A DNA stretch of 64,000 nt. It comes from Endomychus coccineus (Eukaryota; Arthropoda; Insecta; Coleoptera; Endomychidae). The DNA is taken from NCBI GenBank assembly GCA_958510875.1, contig OY294067.1, forward strand, positions 59,532,039-59,596,038, in the 5' to 3' direction. The position numbers and the translations under genes are program-made. This document shows, in pieces, positions 55,703 through 64,000 of this stretch; the first letter of the stretch is position 1; every line of letters begins with the position of its first letter. The notes beneath the pieces are model-generated. The model was given only the letters and a program-made list of their open reading frames with translations, was not told the DNA's origin and searched no databases.

Positions 55703-55978
55703 TGTTGCGTTTCAATCACCTACCCGGTGAATGGAAACGTTCAAAAAGGAAATGGGATTACTCGGGGAGAAAGAATAAGGCAAATAGGTCCAATACAAAC
55801 TTGTATAACAGCAAAACTTTAAATATATTTCGTAATCTCAAAATTGTCACTTGACTTCTGTCATAATATATTTTCAACAAAAACAAAAACTCATCCTTCA
55901 ACTCATATAGAACAAACTCAATCAGGAAAATGCAATGAGTAGATTCCATATACAGGATAAATACAGTGAAATCTAACA
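55703..55978 (-). repeat. BEL/Pao 5' LTR
   Basis: 276 bp, apparently identical to the LTR at 50194-50469. It should hold the promoter of the element; no obvious TATA box stands out in the - strand reading beyond AT-rich stretches. Confidence 0.95.
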
Positions 55979-55983
55979 GGCAC

Positions 55984-56253
55984 CTTCAAAATTGGTACCA
56001 CAATCAGAAAAGACCTGAGAGCAGCGCCTCCAACGAGCTATGAATCGGGGAAAAGCGGCCAAAGAACAATCGGACGATAAATCCGAAGAAAGCTCGTGGC
56101 GGAACGAACGAATAAGCACGGGTAAGCCTTATTAGACTTGGTACCTCGAGATTTTCCTAACGTGACACAAAAATAACTGCCAAAATCGTAACCGACACTC
56201 GAGAATGCCTTGATTTGAGAGACCCGGAGGAAGATTGGCCATGATAGGTTCAA
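55984..56253 (-). pseudogene. older BEL/Pao integrase remnant, upstream part
   Basis: The - strand reads VGYDFGSYFCVTLGKSRGTK and KAYPCLFV, then after frameshifts RWRRCSQVFSDCGTNFEGA, matching the BEL/Pao integrase core around the first and second catalytic aspartates (GVDFAGP--VKLGKSRG; FSDCGTNF-GA). It ends exactly at the GGCAC target duplication of the inserted element; the rest is at 49735-50188. Confidence 0.82.
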
Positions 56254-56254
56254 C

Positions 56255-57005
56255 CGATGGAGGATTCACTCGAAGGCACTTGAAACACTTGGACAAAACA
56301 TGACGAATAGCACGTTTTGGTGATCCACAAATGGTTTACTGATTTTCGTTGAGGTAGTATAACCACAAAAGAAGCCGAACGTTCTGGTCGTCCAATTGAG
56401 GTAACAACGCCAGAAATGTGAGAAATGGTCGATAAAGTCCATGGTATGATATTGGACGATCGACGAGTTGAAGTGCACGACATTGCTGAGGCTATGGGCA
56501 TCTCAACCGAACGGATACGGAACATTTTGCATAAATGTTTGAATATTAGAAAGCTATCTGCCAGCATTTGTTCTCTATTGACAAGCGCGACCATGTGACA
56601 ACTTCAAAGGAGTGTTTGGCAATGTTCAAGCGCGATAAAAAGGACTTTTTGCGCAGTTTGTGGGCGAAACATAGAGATCCAACACAACACACCAGAGACC
56701 AAAGAACATTCGAAACAGTGGTCTTGTGCTGGCGAATTGTAGCCGGAAAAGACCAAAGTTGGTTTATTGGCCAACAAAGATATGGCGAGTTTTTTGGGAT
56801 GCACACGATATCGCTCTTCCACCAGGAAGGACAATGCGCCGGCGCACAGGTCTACAGTGGCAATGGCAAATTGGTTCGTCATCCACCATATTTTCTAGAT
56901 CTGGCCCGATTTTTATATATTTCCAAACTTAAAGAAATGTCTCGGCGGGAAGAGATTTGGCTCCAACGATGAAGTCATCGCTGACTTAAACGCTTATTTT
57001 GAATG
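56255..57005 (+). pseudogene. mariner transposase pseudogene
   Basis: Broken + strand frames cover most of a mariner transposase: GRPIEVTTPEM, VDKVHGMILDDRRVEVHDIA, EAMGISTERIRNILH and NIRKLSA (DNA-binding part); then decayed pieces of the catalytic domain, including KEHSKQW, KTKVGLLANKDMASFFGMH (normally a V-ASVFWD-type segment) and a C-terminal FLDLARFLYISKLKEM segment. Several stops and frameshifts are present and the catalytic aspartates cannot all be recovered. It belongs to the same family as the N-terminal fragment at 9485-9871. Confidence 0.8.
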
Positions 57006-57239
57006 ATTGCCAAAATCGTATTATTTGGAAGGGATCGAAAAATTAGAAAAATGTTTGGACAAAGTGTATTGGGTTACAAGGAGATTATGTTGAGAAATAA
57101 AATAAGTTTTGATGAAATCAATCATTTCTCTTCTTTTTCAGGGGCCTTTCACCTTGTACTTGTATTTTGGGACCACAAACCTGCTAGAATAGGCTTCTGA
57201 TCATGCACCCAATCAAGTAACCTAAGTGCATTTAGGAGT

Positions 57240-57979
57240 TAAACCCCTGCCCATTATGATGATGGTATCATGGATGTAAGGTTAGTGTCAATAACCAAAT
57301 TATTAAATCAAGGTATAGACGCCGGAATGCTCTTAAAATTACGAAGGTTATTCCTGTGCATAAAAAGATCTACAGACGACATGAACAATTATAGACCGAT
57401 AGCTATAATTTAATTTTTTTCAAAAATTTTTGAATCGTGTTTGAAATATCAGATTATATCAGACTATTTTGAAAATTCGTTCATTTTTTATTGCAATCCG
57501 TTTGGCTTCCGTAAAAATAGGAGCACCAATGATGCTGTAAATAAACTTATAGAGATCATTGTAAGCGATATGCGAAAAGGGTTCATCGCACATTCTTTTA
57601 TGACCTAAGCAAAGCTTTTGACCTGGTTTCTCCCTCCATTCTTGTTGATAAACTGAAATTTTACAAATTTCATGACAACTGCTGTAATTTAATTCACTCT
57701 TTTTTATCCAACCGAAAACAGTACACTGTCATCAATGGAACCTCATCGGAACATGGTGAGGTTATCAGTGGCGTTCCACAGGAATCTGTCCTTGGTCCGC
57801 TACTGTTCCTTATTTACATTAATGATCTGGTTCAGGCGGTGGGACCGGCTGATCTCCTGCTCTTTGCTGATGACACCAGTATGGTTCGAAGCGAGAATAA
57901 TGAAAGGGATTTGATGGCTTGCTTGAGTGATTCTCAAGAAAGTCTTTTTGAATGGTTTTGTGCAAATGAACGGTCCCCG
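57240..57979 (+). pseudogene. jockey/CR1-like LINE reverse transcriptase
   Basis: The + strand shows nearly a whole RT fingers-palm region with a few breaks: DDMNNYRPIAII, FSKIFESCL, NPFGFRKNRSTNDAVNKLIE, DLSKAFDLVSPSILVDKL, SNRKQYTVINGTSSEHGEV, SGVPQESVLGPLLFLIYIND and the catalytic box LLFADDTSMV. Two or three stops or frame changes (near 57411 and 57590) make it inactive. It is truncated on both sides and better preserved than the other LINE fragments in the window. Confidence 0.85.
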
Positions 57980-58865
57980 TAAACCTTGACAAAATGGAGG
58001 ACAATTTGAACATTTGATTAAACACGCAGATTTAATTTTTTTCATTGTAAGCATGACAACACAATTCAATTTTTTTACGAATGTGATTTTTTGAAGATTG
58101 TTCAAGTTTGTAAAAAATGCTTAATAAAAATGAGCTTGTACATTGTACAAATAACCAAAATATTCAAGGTGGCGCATTCGAGCAACAAAATTAATTTTCG
58201 GCGAAAACGGTTCATCAAATTTACGTTTTTCATACACCGTTGTGAAGAGGCTTCCAAGACCTTTCAAATGACGTATCACTCAACCCCTCTCCCCTATTCA
58301 ATTTTGAGGGGTTGAAGCGCCCCCTATTAGGGGGTTGCTAGTTCAAGCCTCAAATATACGTCAAAAGATGTCCCCCAAACAAAATCATTCGACGTATTTC
58401 GGGAGATTTTTCCACTCACTATGGGATAAGAAATATACGGGGTGGCTCGTTTGAAATGGAACACCCTGTATAAATTTTGTATGGCTTGTCATACATGTCC
58501 ACCCAAATTTGTTAAGTACATTCTGTGTTCCAATTCCATATACCTAAATTATTAATTACATTTACTTACAAACATTTTAAATCTTTTTTGATATGCATAT
58601 CTTAGTATATAATTTTCACGTTTTATTTGACAAACAATAGTTTATACATGCAATAAATACTCTTAGGCTTTGATAATTTATGAGACAACAAAATCATATA
58701 TCTAACCTACATGATTGTCTGAAATTCTTATTTCAAGATTTGAATGTAACAAGTCATCAAACTGCATAGTCACATAGTTCTACGAATTAATTACGGTGAT
58801 TTATTTTATGACCAAACAACTTGAATAGAATCACCCATTACATGATGAAAATCCATATTCTGAGC
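57980..58865. other. unassigned intergenic sequence
   Basis: No gene was supported. Two short GC-richer motifs (ccccctattagggggttg near 58321) form a small hairpin of unknown meaning. Confidence 0.3.
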
Positions 58866-58990
58866 TTTTTTCCATTTCTGGGAATCGAACCCAAACCTAC
58901 TGAGTGGGAGTCGAGCATCCTTTCTTATAAGTCACATCACCGTTTGTTACAAACAGTGTAAATTTAAGTTTACTTCAATACTTTCTTTGT
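58866..58990 (-). repeat. tRNA-related SINE-like repeat
   Basis: The - strand carries GATGCTCGACTCCCACTCAG followed by TAGGTTTGGGTTCGATTCCC: a clear pol III B box (GGTTCGATTCC) and a tRNA-like middle with CTCCCAC where an anticodon loop would be. The A-box region (gtgacttataagaaagg) is degenerate, so it is not a functional tRNA gene. It is preceded by aacttaaatttacactg, as in the split copy at 27.04-27.85 kb, showing a dispersed family. Confidence 0.6.
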
Positions 58991-59213
58991 TGTTGAAATT
59001 TGGATTTAAGCAGTTGAGGTATGGTGTTGTAGAAAATTCATGAGGGACATACGGTTCGGATTTCATCTGCGAAAAGTATAATGAGAAATTAATAAAGTAA
59101 AACTCGAGATCATATATAATGTTGTAGCCATGATGCTAACTATCGATTCAATCTCACTGGTTCTCATCCATGAGTTACTTAAATTAATCCACATTCATAT
59201 ATTATTTATTATA

Positions 59214-60168
59214 CCGGGATATCAAAAATTATCTTGGTCAAGGGTGGTTGTGGAATCTAAAACGTGTGTCTTACTTTACGTTTGAAATAATTGTCACTGT
59301 CACACTGACATCATCAATAACATACAAATTTCATACCTATTTATTTCAGTTGTAAAACAATAATGAACTACAAATTATGTGAACTTTCAACCTTTTCAGA
59401 GGTCGTGATACCCACAATCCGGGTCAAAAACTGTTTTGAAATAGTTAATTTTTCGTAAATCGAATGACGTTCACGTGAGAAGCCCGTAGCACGCGAGTTA
59501 GAAAAGTGCAAACTGGTTGTACCTAATACGGCTTTACGACGACTTTTCGCGTGCCGTTTTTGCTCCATGTAGTTAGATTTAGTATCGGACCGTGCACGAC
59601 GGCCCTTCTTTTTTCGATAAATGTCCATTAAATAGGAAAATTTAATTAAAACAGTTTGAGCTATTCTCAGATCTCAGCTACGCGCGTCTAACGTGCGACG
59701 TACCAAAGGGAATTTTCTCGCGACTAAAATATACACGAAGCGGGTAAAAGCTAGCGGCCCATAGCCAAAAACACTTTATTACAACTGGCGCCGGTCGCAC
59801 GGGGCAAGAAACGACCCCAAATTAACAAGACCGAGGTAAAATGTATAAACTCTAACTTACGCGCAGCGAGCTCCTCGAGGCATATGTCAAAATGATTTCG
59901 TTCGTAGCTAATTACATAGGACGTCTGGCGTTCATGAAATTATGTTTTTAGATCATTCGAACCTTCTAATTTCGATAGGCCACGTGAAAATCCCAGAGTC
60001 CAAAGCGCTAAAGACTTCTGAGTGTTTAAAATATTCGTATAAAATTGCGAAATTTCGCACATTTAGAAACTTCAAATTAATTATGACATAATTATTTCAA
60101 ACGTAAAGTAAGACACACGTTTTAGATTCCACAACCACCCTTGACCAAGATAATATTTGATATCCCGG
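59214..60168. mobile_element. CCGGGATATC-family TA-flanked element, copy C
   Basis: A 955-bp element with CCGGGATATCAAAAATTATC at the left and its inverse (one difference, taatatttgatatcccgg) at the right, flanked by TA. It is collinear with copy A (35115-35980) throughout, including the interior with gcgcgtctaacgtgcgacgt, and slightly longer. It contains the - strand frame at 59628-59368. Confidence 0.88.
59368..59628 (-). CDS. small basic open frame inside transposon copy C
   Basis: An 86-codon frame starting MDIYRKKKGRRARSD, with KRHAKSRRKAVLGTTSLHFS. Over about 53 codons it parallels the frame in copy A; the two diverge after SNSRATGFSR because of a short indel. Basic clusters would suit a nucleic-acid-binding or nuclear peptide, but no domain is recognised and there is no evidence of expression. 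Confidence 0.35.
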   Translation of the reverse strand: MDIYRKKKGRRARSDTKSNYMEQKRHAKSRRKAVLGTTSLHFSNSRATGFSRERHSIYEKLTISKQFLTRIVGITTSEKVESSHNL

Positions 60169-60567
60169 TATTTCATGTTCATCAATACTGAACAAGTAGA
60201 AAAAAGAAGATTTTTTACAAACTAAAATTTTATTTTGCAATTTTATTTACAAATTTATGTGGTGAATTTAATCTTAAATCATTAAACTTTCTAATCATAA
60301 TTACCAATCCTAAAATTTAGGTATCATACATAGTAAAATCCATAAATAATTTGGAATATTCGATATTGAAGAAAATTATTAGATGTAATTAACATCTTAT
60401 GTGAAAGAACGTACATACATTTGAGGTACTGAATAGAAATAAGGTTTTCAAGATTCACTGATTTAGAAAAAGTATAGTCTATTATGATAAAAGCACATTA
60501 AATCATAAATAAAAGAAACACTATAATTAAGGAAGTTTTGAATGGACATCTGTAGCTTTTTGTAATT

Positions 60568-60759
60568 TTATCTTGTAACAGATAAACTTCTATCTCCAGC
60601 TCCACTATCTCCAAGGCGTTGATGCGGTGGAATTTTATCAAAGAATGGATGCGACAATGCTTTTTCCAATGGTATCCTCTCAGCAGGCTCGTAATCTAAC
60701 ATTTTGGATACTAGATCAAAAAGTTGGCCATGATCGGAATCTTCTATTTGTTTGTACCT
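60568..60759 (-). CDS. Doa: LAMMER/CLK-type kinase (Doa-like), last exon
   Basis: C-terminal exon of a dual-specificity LAMMER (CLK) kinase; in flies and mammals these phosphorylate SR splicing factors. It encodes the end of the kinase domain: RYKQIEDSDHGQLFDLVSKM then LDYEPAERIPLEKALSHPFF (subdomain XI with the invariant Arg of PAERI and the family's HPFFD ending), and a short tail finishing RSLSVTR. The acceptor on the - strand is atttttttcag ending at 60760; the exon starts in phase 0, matching the phase-0 end of 63518. It has 64 codons including the stop TAA at 60570-60568. It converges on the BCOR-like gene. Confidence 0.9.
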   Translation of the reverse strand, partial: RYKQIEDSDHGQLFDLVSKMLDYEPAERIPLEKALSHPFFDKIPPHQRLGDSGAGDRSLSVTR

Positions 60760-61439
60760 CTGAAAAAAATAATCGGATTAATTGGGAAGACAGAGACTCT
60801 ATACAAATATTTTTGTTGTTATTTGGAATTGACAATACCACATTCAATATCATTCATGCGTACATCGAAATGACGATTTTATTTCATGGTTACGAGGTCA
60901 ATATTTAATAAGTTATTCGCAAAAATTAATTGATTTTATGCAGCTTTAGCAAATCAAAGCTATCACTGAGTGTTTTGGTTTATTCGATAAAAAGTGCGTT
61001 ATTTACTTTTATCGAAAGTAATTCAACAGGCACATCACCCAACTTTTAGATCGGAATATGTCACCACCAAAACGTGCAGTTAGATTTTGTAGATAATACG
61101 CTGCATCGAGCGGAATTACTCTAGTCGACTTATGTATCTGTCCGAAGAACAACATTGCTTCCGGACCTACATTGGTCAAACTGTATAACCAGTTTTTAAC
61201 ATTTAATTTAAAAATGCTGACAAACTGTTTCACCACACTGTGGAATTTTCAAAGCAAGGAGTTATCAACTAAAGCTAAATCTAAAAGTATGTCCTTAAAT
61301 ATTAGAGATCAGAATGTGGTATAAATTGAGGGATGGGGGTGGATAATGGTGGGAGTGTGTTTACAAAATTGTTAACAAGCGGTGAATTATATGTATCGAT
61401 TTGATCATTTAATATTACATTATTATTGTTTTTTGAGTG
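60760..61439 (-). other. kinase intron, unassigned part
   Basis: First part (3') of a 2.76-kb intron between the last two kinase exons; no repeat or gene was recognised. Confidence 0.4.
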
Positions 61440-61740
61440 TTTCAATATTTCTATGGATTCTAGTATATTAAGCTTATGTCCTTTTTCCTGAATCTGTAGA
61501 ATATATGGATTTTGGGTGAAATTGTGGTTATGTTCTAACAGGTGATTTGCGTAATTAGAGTCCTCTTTTTTGAGCCTGTAACTGTTCGTTGAACCTTACG
61601 CTGAAACGGCGTCCAGTTTGTCCTATATACAAAGCACTACAATCATCATATCTCAGTCTGTAAACTCCAGATTTCTTTAATTTATATATTTTAAATATCG
61701 AATTATTAATATACGAGCATAGGTTATTTGTTGTTTTGAA
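61440..61740 (-). pseudogene. Penelope-like GIY-YIG endonuclease fragment
   Basis: The - strand reads SGVYRLRYDDCSALYIGQTG then RRFSVRFNEQLQA, a clear GIY-YIG nuclease start (GVY and YIG with the following R) of a Penelope-like element, followed after a break by SPVRT and HPKSIYSTDSGKR. It differs from the PLE families at 22 and 34 kb. Stops make it inactive. It lies inside the kinase intron. Confidence 0.75.
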
Positions 61741-61859
61741 GGCGACGTTTTTATTCTGTTTTTTAAGGAATTGAGATATTTTTAGTGAATGTTTGTTTAC
61801 CTAAATATGTTAGACATGTGAAATTTGATGTTGTATTATTATTAATCTGCGGATAAGGG

Positions 61860-62330
61860 TTTGCAATATAAAGCAGAAATGCTCAAAATTTCTCAATTAT
61901 TCTGTATTTTGGGGTTTTTAAGCACAGACTGATTGATGTTCGTTAACTCAAATGCCCGGGGCAAAGTGGGGCACTTGAGTTAACGAACATCACGTAGTCT
62001 GTGTTTAAAAATCCCAAAATTGCCATATAATACAGAATAATTGAGAAAATTTGAGTATTTCCACTTTATACTGCAAATCCCCCCCAAGCCCTTGAAATCT
62101 GCCCCAGAATGCAGCGTGGCGTTTTGTGATCATTAAATTCGTAATCAGCGACCCCAAATACCCCCAGGGAACAACGTTTTTAGGTTTGATGGTTGAAATT
62201 CGCTAATAGTCCCAAGTGACCCACATTGCCCCGGGTACTTGAGTTAACGAACATCACTTAGTCTGTGCTTAAAAATCCCAAAATACAGAATAATTGAGAA
62301 AATTTGAGGAATTCCGCTTTATACTGCAAA
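61860..62330. repeat. hairpin repeat plus a third direct copy
   Basis: Two inverted copies of about 100 bp (about 61858-61957 and 61969-62088) meet at cccggggcaaagtggggcac; a third copy, in the same orientation as the second, lies at about 62228-62330. Shared blocks are ttgagttaacgaacatcac, agtctgtg, aaaaatcccaaaa and cagaataattgagaaaattt. The intervening 62.09-62.22 kb is unrelated. Probably a small dispersed repeat; no coding content. Confidence 0.7.
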
Positions 62331-62479
62331 CCGGAAGTGACTTTCAATTATTGTTTTCCTCAGTTAAAGGTTCCTTGAACGAATTGGAGATCATAGGATT
62401 TTCAAATTTTTATCTTTTGAAATGACTTAGATAATCCATTGGAACATGTATACTGGGACACCCGGTATAACCTTATTAT

Positions 62480-62705
62480 TCCATTGCAGCCGCCGAGATC
62501 TTGCGATTTAACAGTTAGATTATTTTCTTTGGGGCTATTTGAAAGCAACTGTTTATGCCAATAAGTCAGAAACAATTCAACACCGAAAGGACGAGATAAT
62601 ACGGCGTATTGATTGATTAGACACAGTCCGCCCGTATTGAAAATTTCAACTAAACGATGGTTCTGCCAGATACACTGCGTGTTTGACCGTGTGTTCCACA
62701 TTAAA
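62480..62705 (+). pseudogene. IS630/mariner-type transposase catalytic-domain fragment
   Basis: The + strand carries, over two frames, a PPRSCDL segment (normally PRSPDLTPLD) followed by FLWGYLKATVYANKSETIQH, then RKDEIIRRI, and the C-terminal part continues for about 40 codons. This is the region of the last catalytic acid in the insect IS630-like family whose N-terminal domain occurs at 37278-37694. Truncated and frame-shifted. Confidence 0.65.
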
Positions 62706-63517
62706 TCCTGAGATTTTTACCATAAATCAATGATTCTCAAATTTTCTTTTATTACAAAATAATAATGAAACCCATTAATTTGAACCCCTTTATGTTCTGT
62801 ACCATGAATTATACCTGCTAACAACCAGCATATTTTACGTTTCTAGAGTTTTTCTTTTAGTGTGTTTAATGGTAATGTTCCTGTACATGTCAAAAATAAC
62901 ATTCCGAATCATTAAAAATCATCTACATTTTCGACCACTTTAGCCCGTTGCAGTTTTCTTTATGGGCTTGCAAGGCTTCCTTTAGGTGCGACTTTTTTTA
63001 GTTTTGACGCACTTAATTGTTAAGCCACAGTAACTTTGTATCTAACGGCATTTATAGAAAGATATGGCCCTCCATTTCAAGTTACTCTCCAAAATAATTT
63101 ATAGTTGAGGATACCATTTGTTGAACACAAGATTCGACATTATCGCAATTACTCAGCCCACGACGAAAATGTAGCTAGAATTACAGTCATAAGAAGAACT
63201 GTTTACATACCTATGTTCTATTAAAATTTAGATTCGCTACAACGAATATAATGTCATTGCAATTGGACAAAATAGAGAAAATATCCGACAACACTGGAGT
63301 GTTGCCAAATGTTAATGAAACAATCGAACATGAGATTAGATTTGGGGTGTTGTTCCTACCGCGTCCTTAAAGCACTATTGTAACCCCAATGAATTGTTTG
63401 CAGAAAATTACTAGCTATGATTTAATTGTTTCGGCGAATAGCGAATAGTAACTGTTGCTGTATCATTGTAATTTTTCTTTAAACTAATATTTATATAAAA
63501 CATAAAAAATTACTTAC
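62706..63517 (-). other. kinase intron, unassigned part
   Basis: AT-rich intron sequence upstream (in gene sense) of the mobile-element debris; nothing was recognised. Confidence 0.35.
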
Positions 63518-63623
63518 CGACAAAGGTTTACAATTATCTCTAACATATCGTCCAGCTGAGCTTTTTTCATCCCATTCAAGTTTCCCTCGATAAAAGTATT
63601 TTGTTTTTGTTTTCCTTGCCATT
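63518..63623 (-). CDS. Doa: LAMMER/CLK-type kinase (Doa-like), penultimate exon
   Basis: A 106-nt exon encoding 35 residues: [20 protein letters not shown] then [15 protein letters not shown]. The [29 protein letters not shown] stretch is specific to CLK/Doa kinases (the kinase insert after the LAMMER motif). The acceptor is ttattttgtag ending at 63624; the donor is gtcg/gtaagt after 63518. The first base completes the Arg codon from 63683-63682; the exon ends in phase 0, so it joins correctly to 60759. Confidence 0.92.
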
Positions 63624-63681
63624 CTACAAAATAAATATGAAATATAGAAGAAGGGACTGAGCTGATTTGAATTCAACCTAC

Positions 63682-63826
63682 CTTACTGGAACTTCCCCTA
63701 GTATTCGCTGCATCATTGCCAAATGTTCTCTGTTATCGTGTGTTTGGAATAATGTTATGCCCAGGTACAATTCAAATAAAATACATCCTATCGACCAAAC
63801 ATCACATGGTTGCTCCCAACCCAGTT
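63682..63826 (-). CDS. Doa: LAMMER/CLK-type kinase (Doa-like), exon with altered LAMMER motif
   Basis: Encodes kinase subdomains [23 protein letters not shown] then [20 protein letters not shown] and [16 protein letters not shown] is the conserved subdomain IX segment. The family signature EHLAMMERILG reads [11 protein letters not shown] here, with Gln in place of the Glu of LAMMER. The acceptor is aatttttcag ending at 63827; the donor is gtaag/gtaggt after 63682, chosen over gtaagg four bases earlier because only it keeps phase with the next exon. Upstream exons lie beyond the window end. Confidence 0.92.
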
Positions 63827-64000
63827 CTGAAAAATTCGTTAATTGATTGTTAAGCTGATTACACAATGGTATGTATTATTAAGGAACAGGAGAAATTTTA
63901 ACAAGTGATTGAATTTTTCGATCACACTGAAACAATAAATTAGGTATCTTTATTGATGCGACAGTCAGAAAGAGAACATGAAAATAGACCAAATTACTTA
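63827..64000 (-). other. kinase intron, window end
   Basis: Intron upstream of the exon at 63682-63826; the catalytic loop and earlier kinase exons are outside the window. Confidence 0.5.

Larger units (their letters stand above)
50194..55978 (-). mobile_element. BEL/Pao LTR retrotransposon, nearly complete
   Basis: A 5,785-bp element on the - strand: 5' LTR 55703-55978, primer-binding site, gag, pol, polypurine tract, 3' LTR 50194-50469. It is flanked by the 5-bp direct repeat GGCAC (50189-50193 and 55979-55983), the usual BEL/Pao duplication length. The LTRs begin TG and end CA, are each 276 bp, and look identical, so the insertion is recent. The coding region nevertheless has four visible breaks (gag/pol frame change near 54660, TAG at 51566-51568, frame change near 50715, TAG at 50688-50690), so this copy probably cannot make its full polyprotein unless the first is a programmed shift. 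Confidence 0.95.

Noticed and set aside
58866..58944. Functional tRNA gene on the - strand.
   Set aside because: The B box is good, but the anticodon stem does not pair and the A box is degenerate; the sequence belongs to a dispersed repeat.

Overview
The window is AT-rich, intron-dominated animal DNA. It is almost certainly from an insect: it has spliced exons of conserved animal genes, mariner/IS630 transposons, BEL/Pao and jockey-type retrotransposons, Penelope-like elements and many short inverted-repeat transposons. I cannot name the order with confidence; a beetle-like genome would fit. All family calls were made by eye from motifs; no similarity search was run.

Two host genes are supported, and they point toward each other. 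On the + strand, three exons (1552-1718, 32631-32845, 40021-40439) form the 3' end of a BCOR/BCORL1 homologue: the ankyrin repeats and the C-terminal PCGF1-binding (PUFD) domain of a PRC1.1 Polycomb scaffold. The phases of all three exons join correctly. The first intron in the window is about 30.9 kb and the second about 7.2 kb, and both are filled with repeats. On the - strand, three exons (63826-63682, 63623-63518, 60759-60568) form the C-terminal end of a LAMMER/CLK-type protein kinase (Doa). The 20 kb between the two genes is mostly mobile DNA.

Region by region: 2.1-3.1 kb holds a four-copy tandem repeat of about 230 bp, and 3.4-4.5 kb an inverted-repeat element. From 6.2 to 9.9 kb there are mariner and jockey-type fragments. 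From 10.16 to 18.68 kb lies a minisatellite with a 72-bp unit and about 118 copies, including a 1,717-bp internal duplication. LINE debris follows (18.8-20.9 kb), then a Penelope-like element (21.4-22.5 kb), then a 3.2-kb foldback transposon with arms of about 0.8 kb and a satellite core (23.0-26.2 kb). Between 27 and 32.2 kb there are two copies of a TIR element with 8-bp target duplications, a 435-bp TA-flanked MITE and two non-coding Penelope-type inverted pairs. More Penelope endonuclease debris and three copies of a CCGGGATATC-ended IS630/mariner family lie at 33-38 kb and 59.2-60.2 kb. A near-perfect 284-bp palindrome sits between two long TA tracts at 38 kb. At 50.19-55.98 kb is a young BEL/Pao retrotransposon with matching 276-bp LTRs and a 5-bp target duplication; it is inserted inside the integrase of an older BEL/Pao copy.

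The most interesting signal is a recurring 42-nt motif inside the inverted ends of the Penelope-like copies (about 21.5, 22.4, 28.05, 28.7, 31.5, 32.2, 43.1 and 43.9 kb). It has the core, stems and cleavage site of a type I hammerhead ribozyme with a self-complementary minimal stem III. A second, sequence-distinct version occupies both arms of the 38-kb palindrome. Three copies of the first version have no visible defect in the core. Also notable are the altered LAMMER signature of the kinase (LAMMQR), the recombination history of the minisatellite, and a small basic open frame kept in two separate copies of a DNA transposon.
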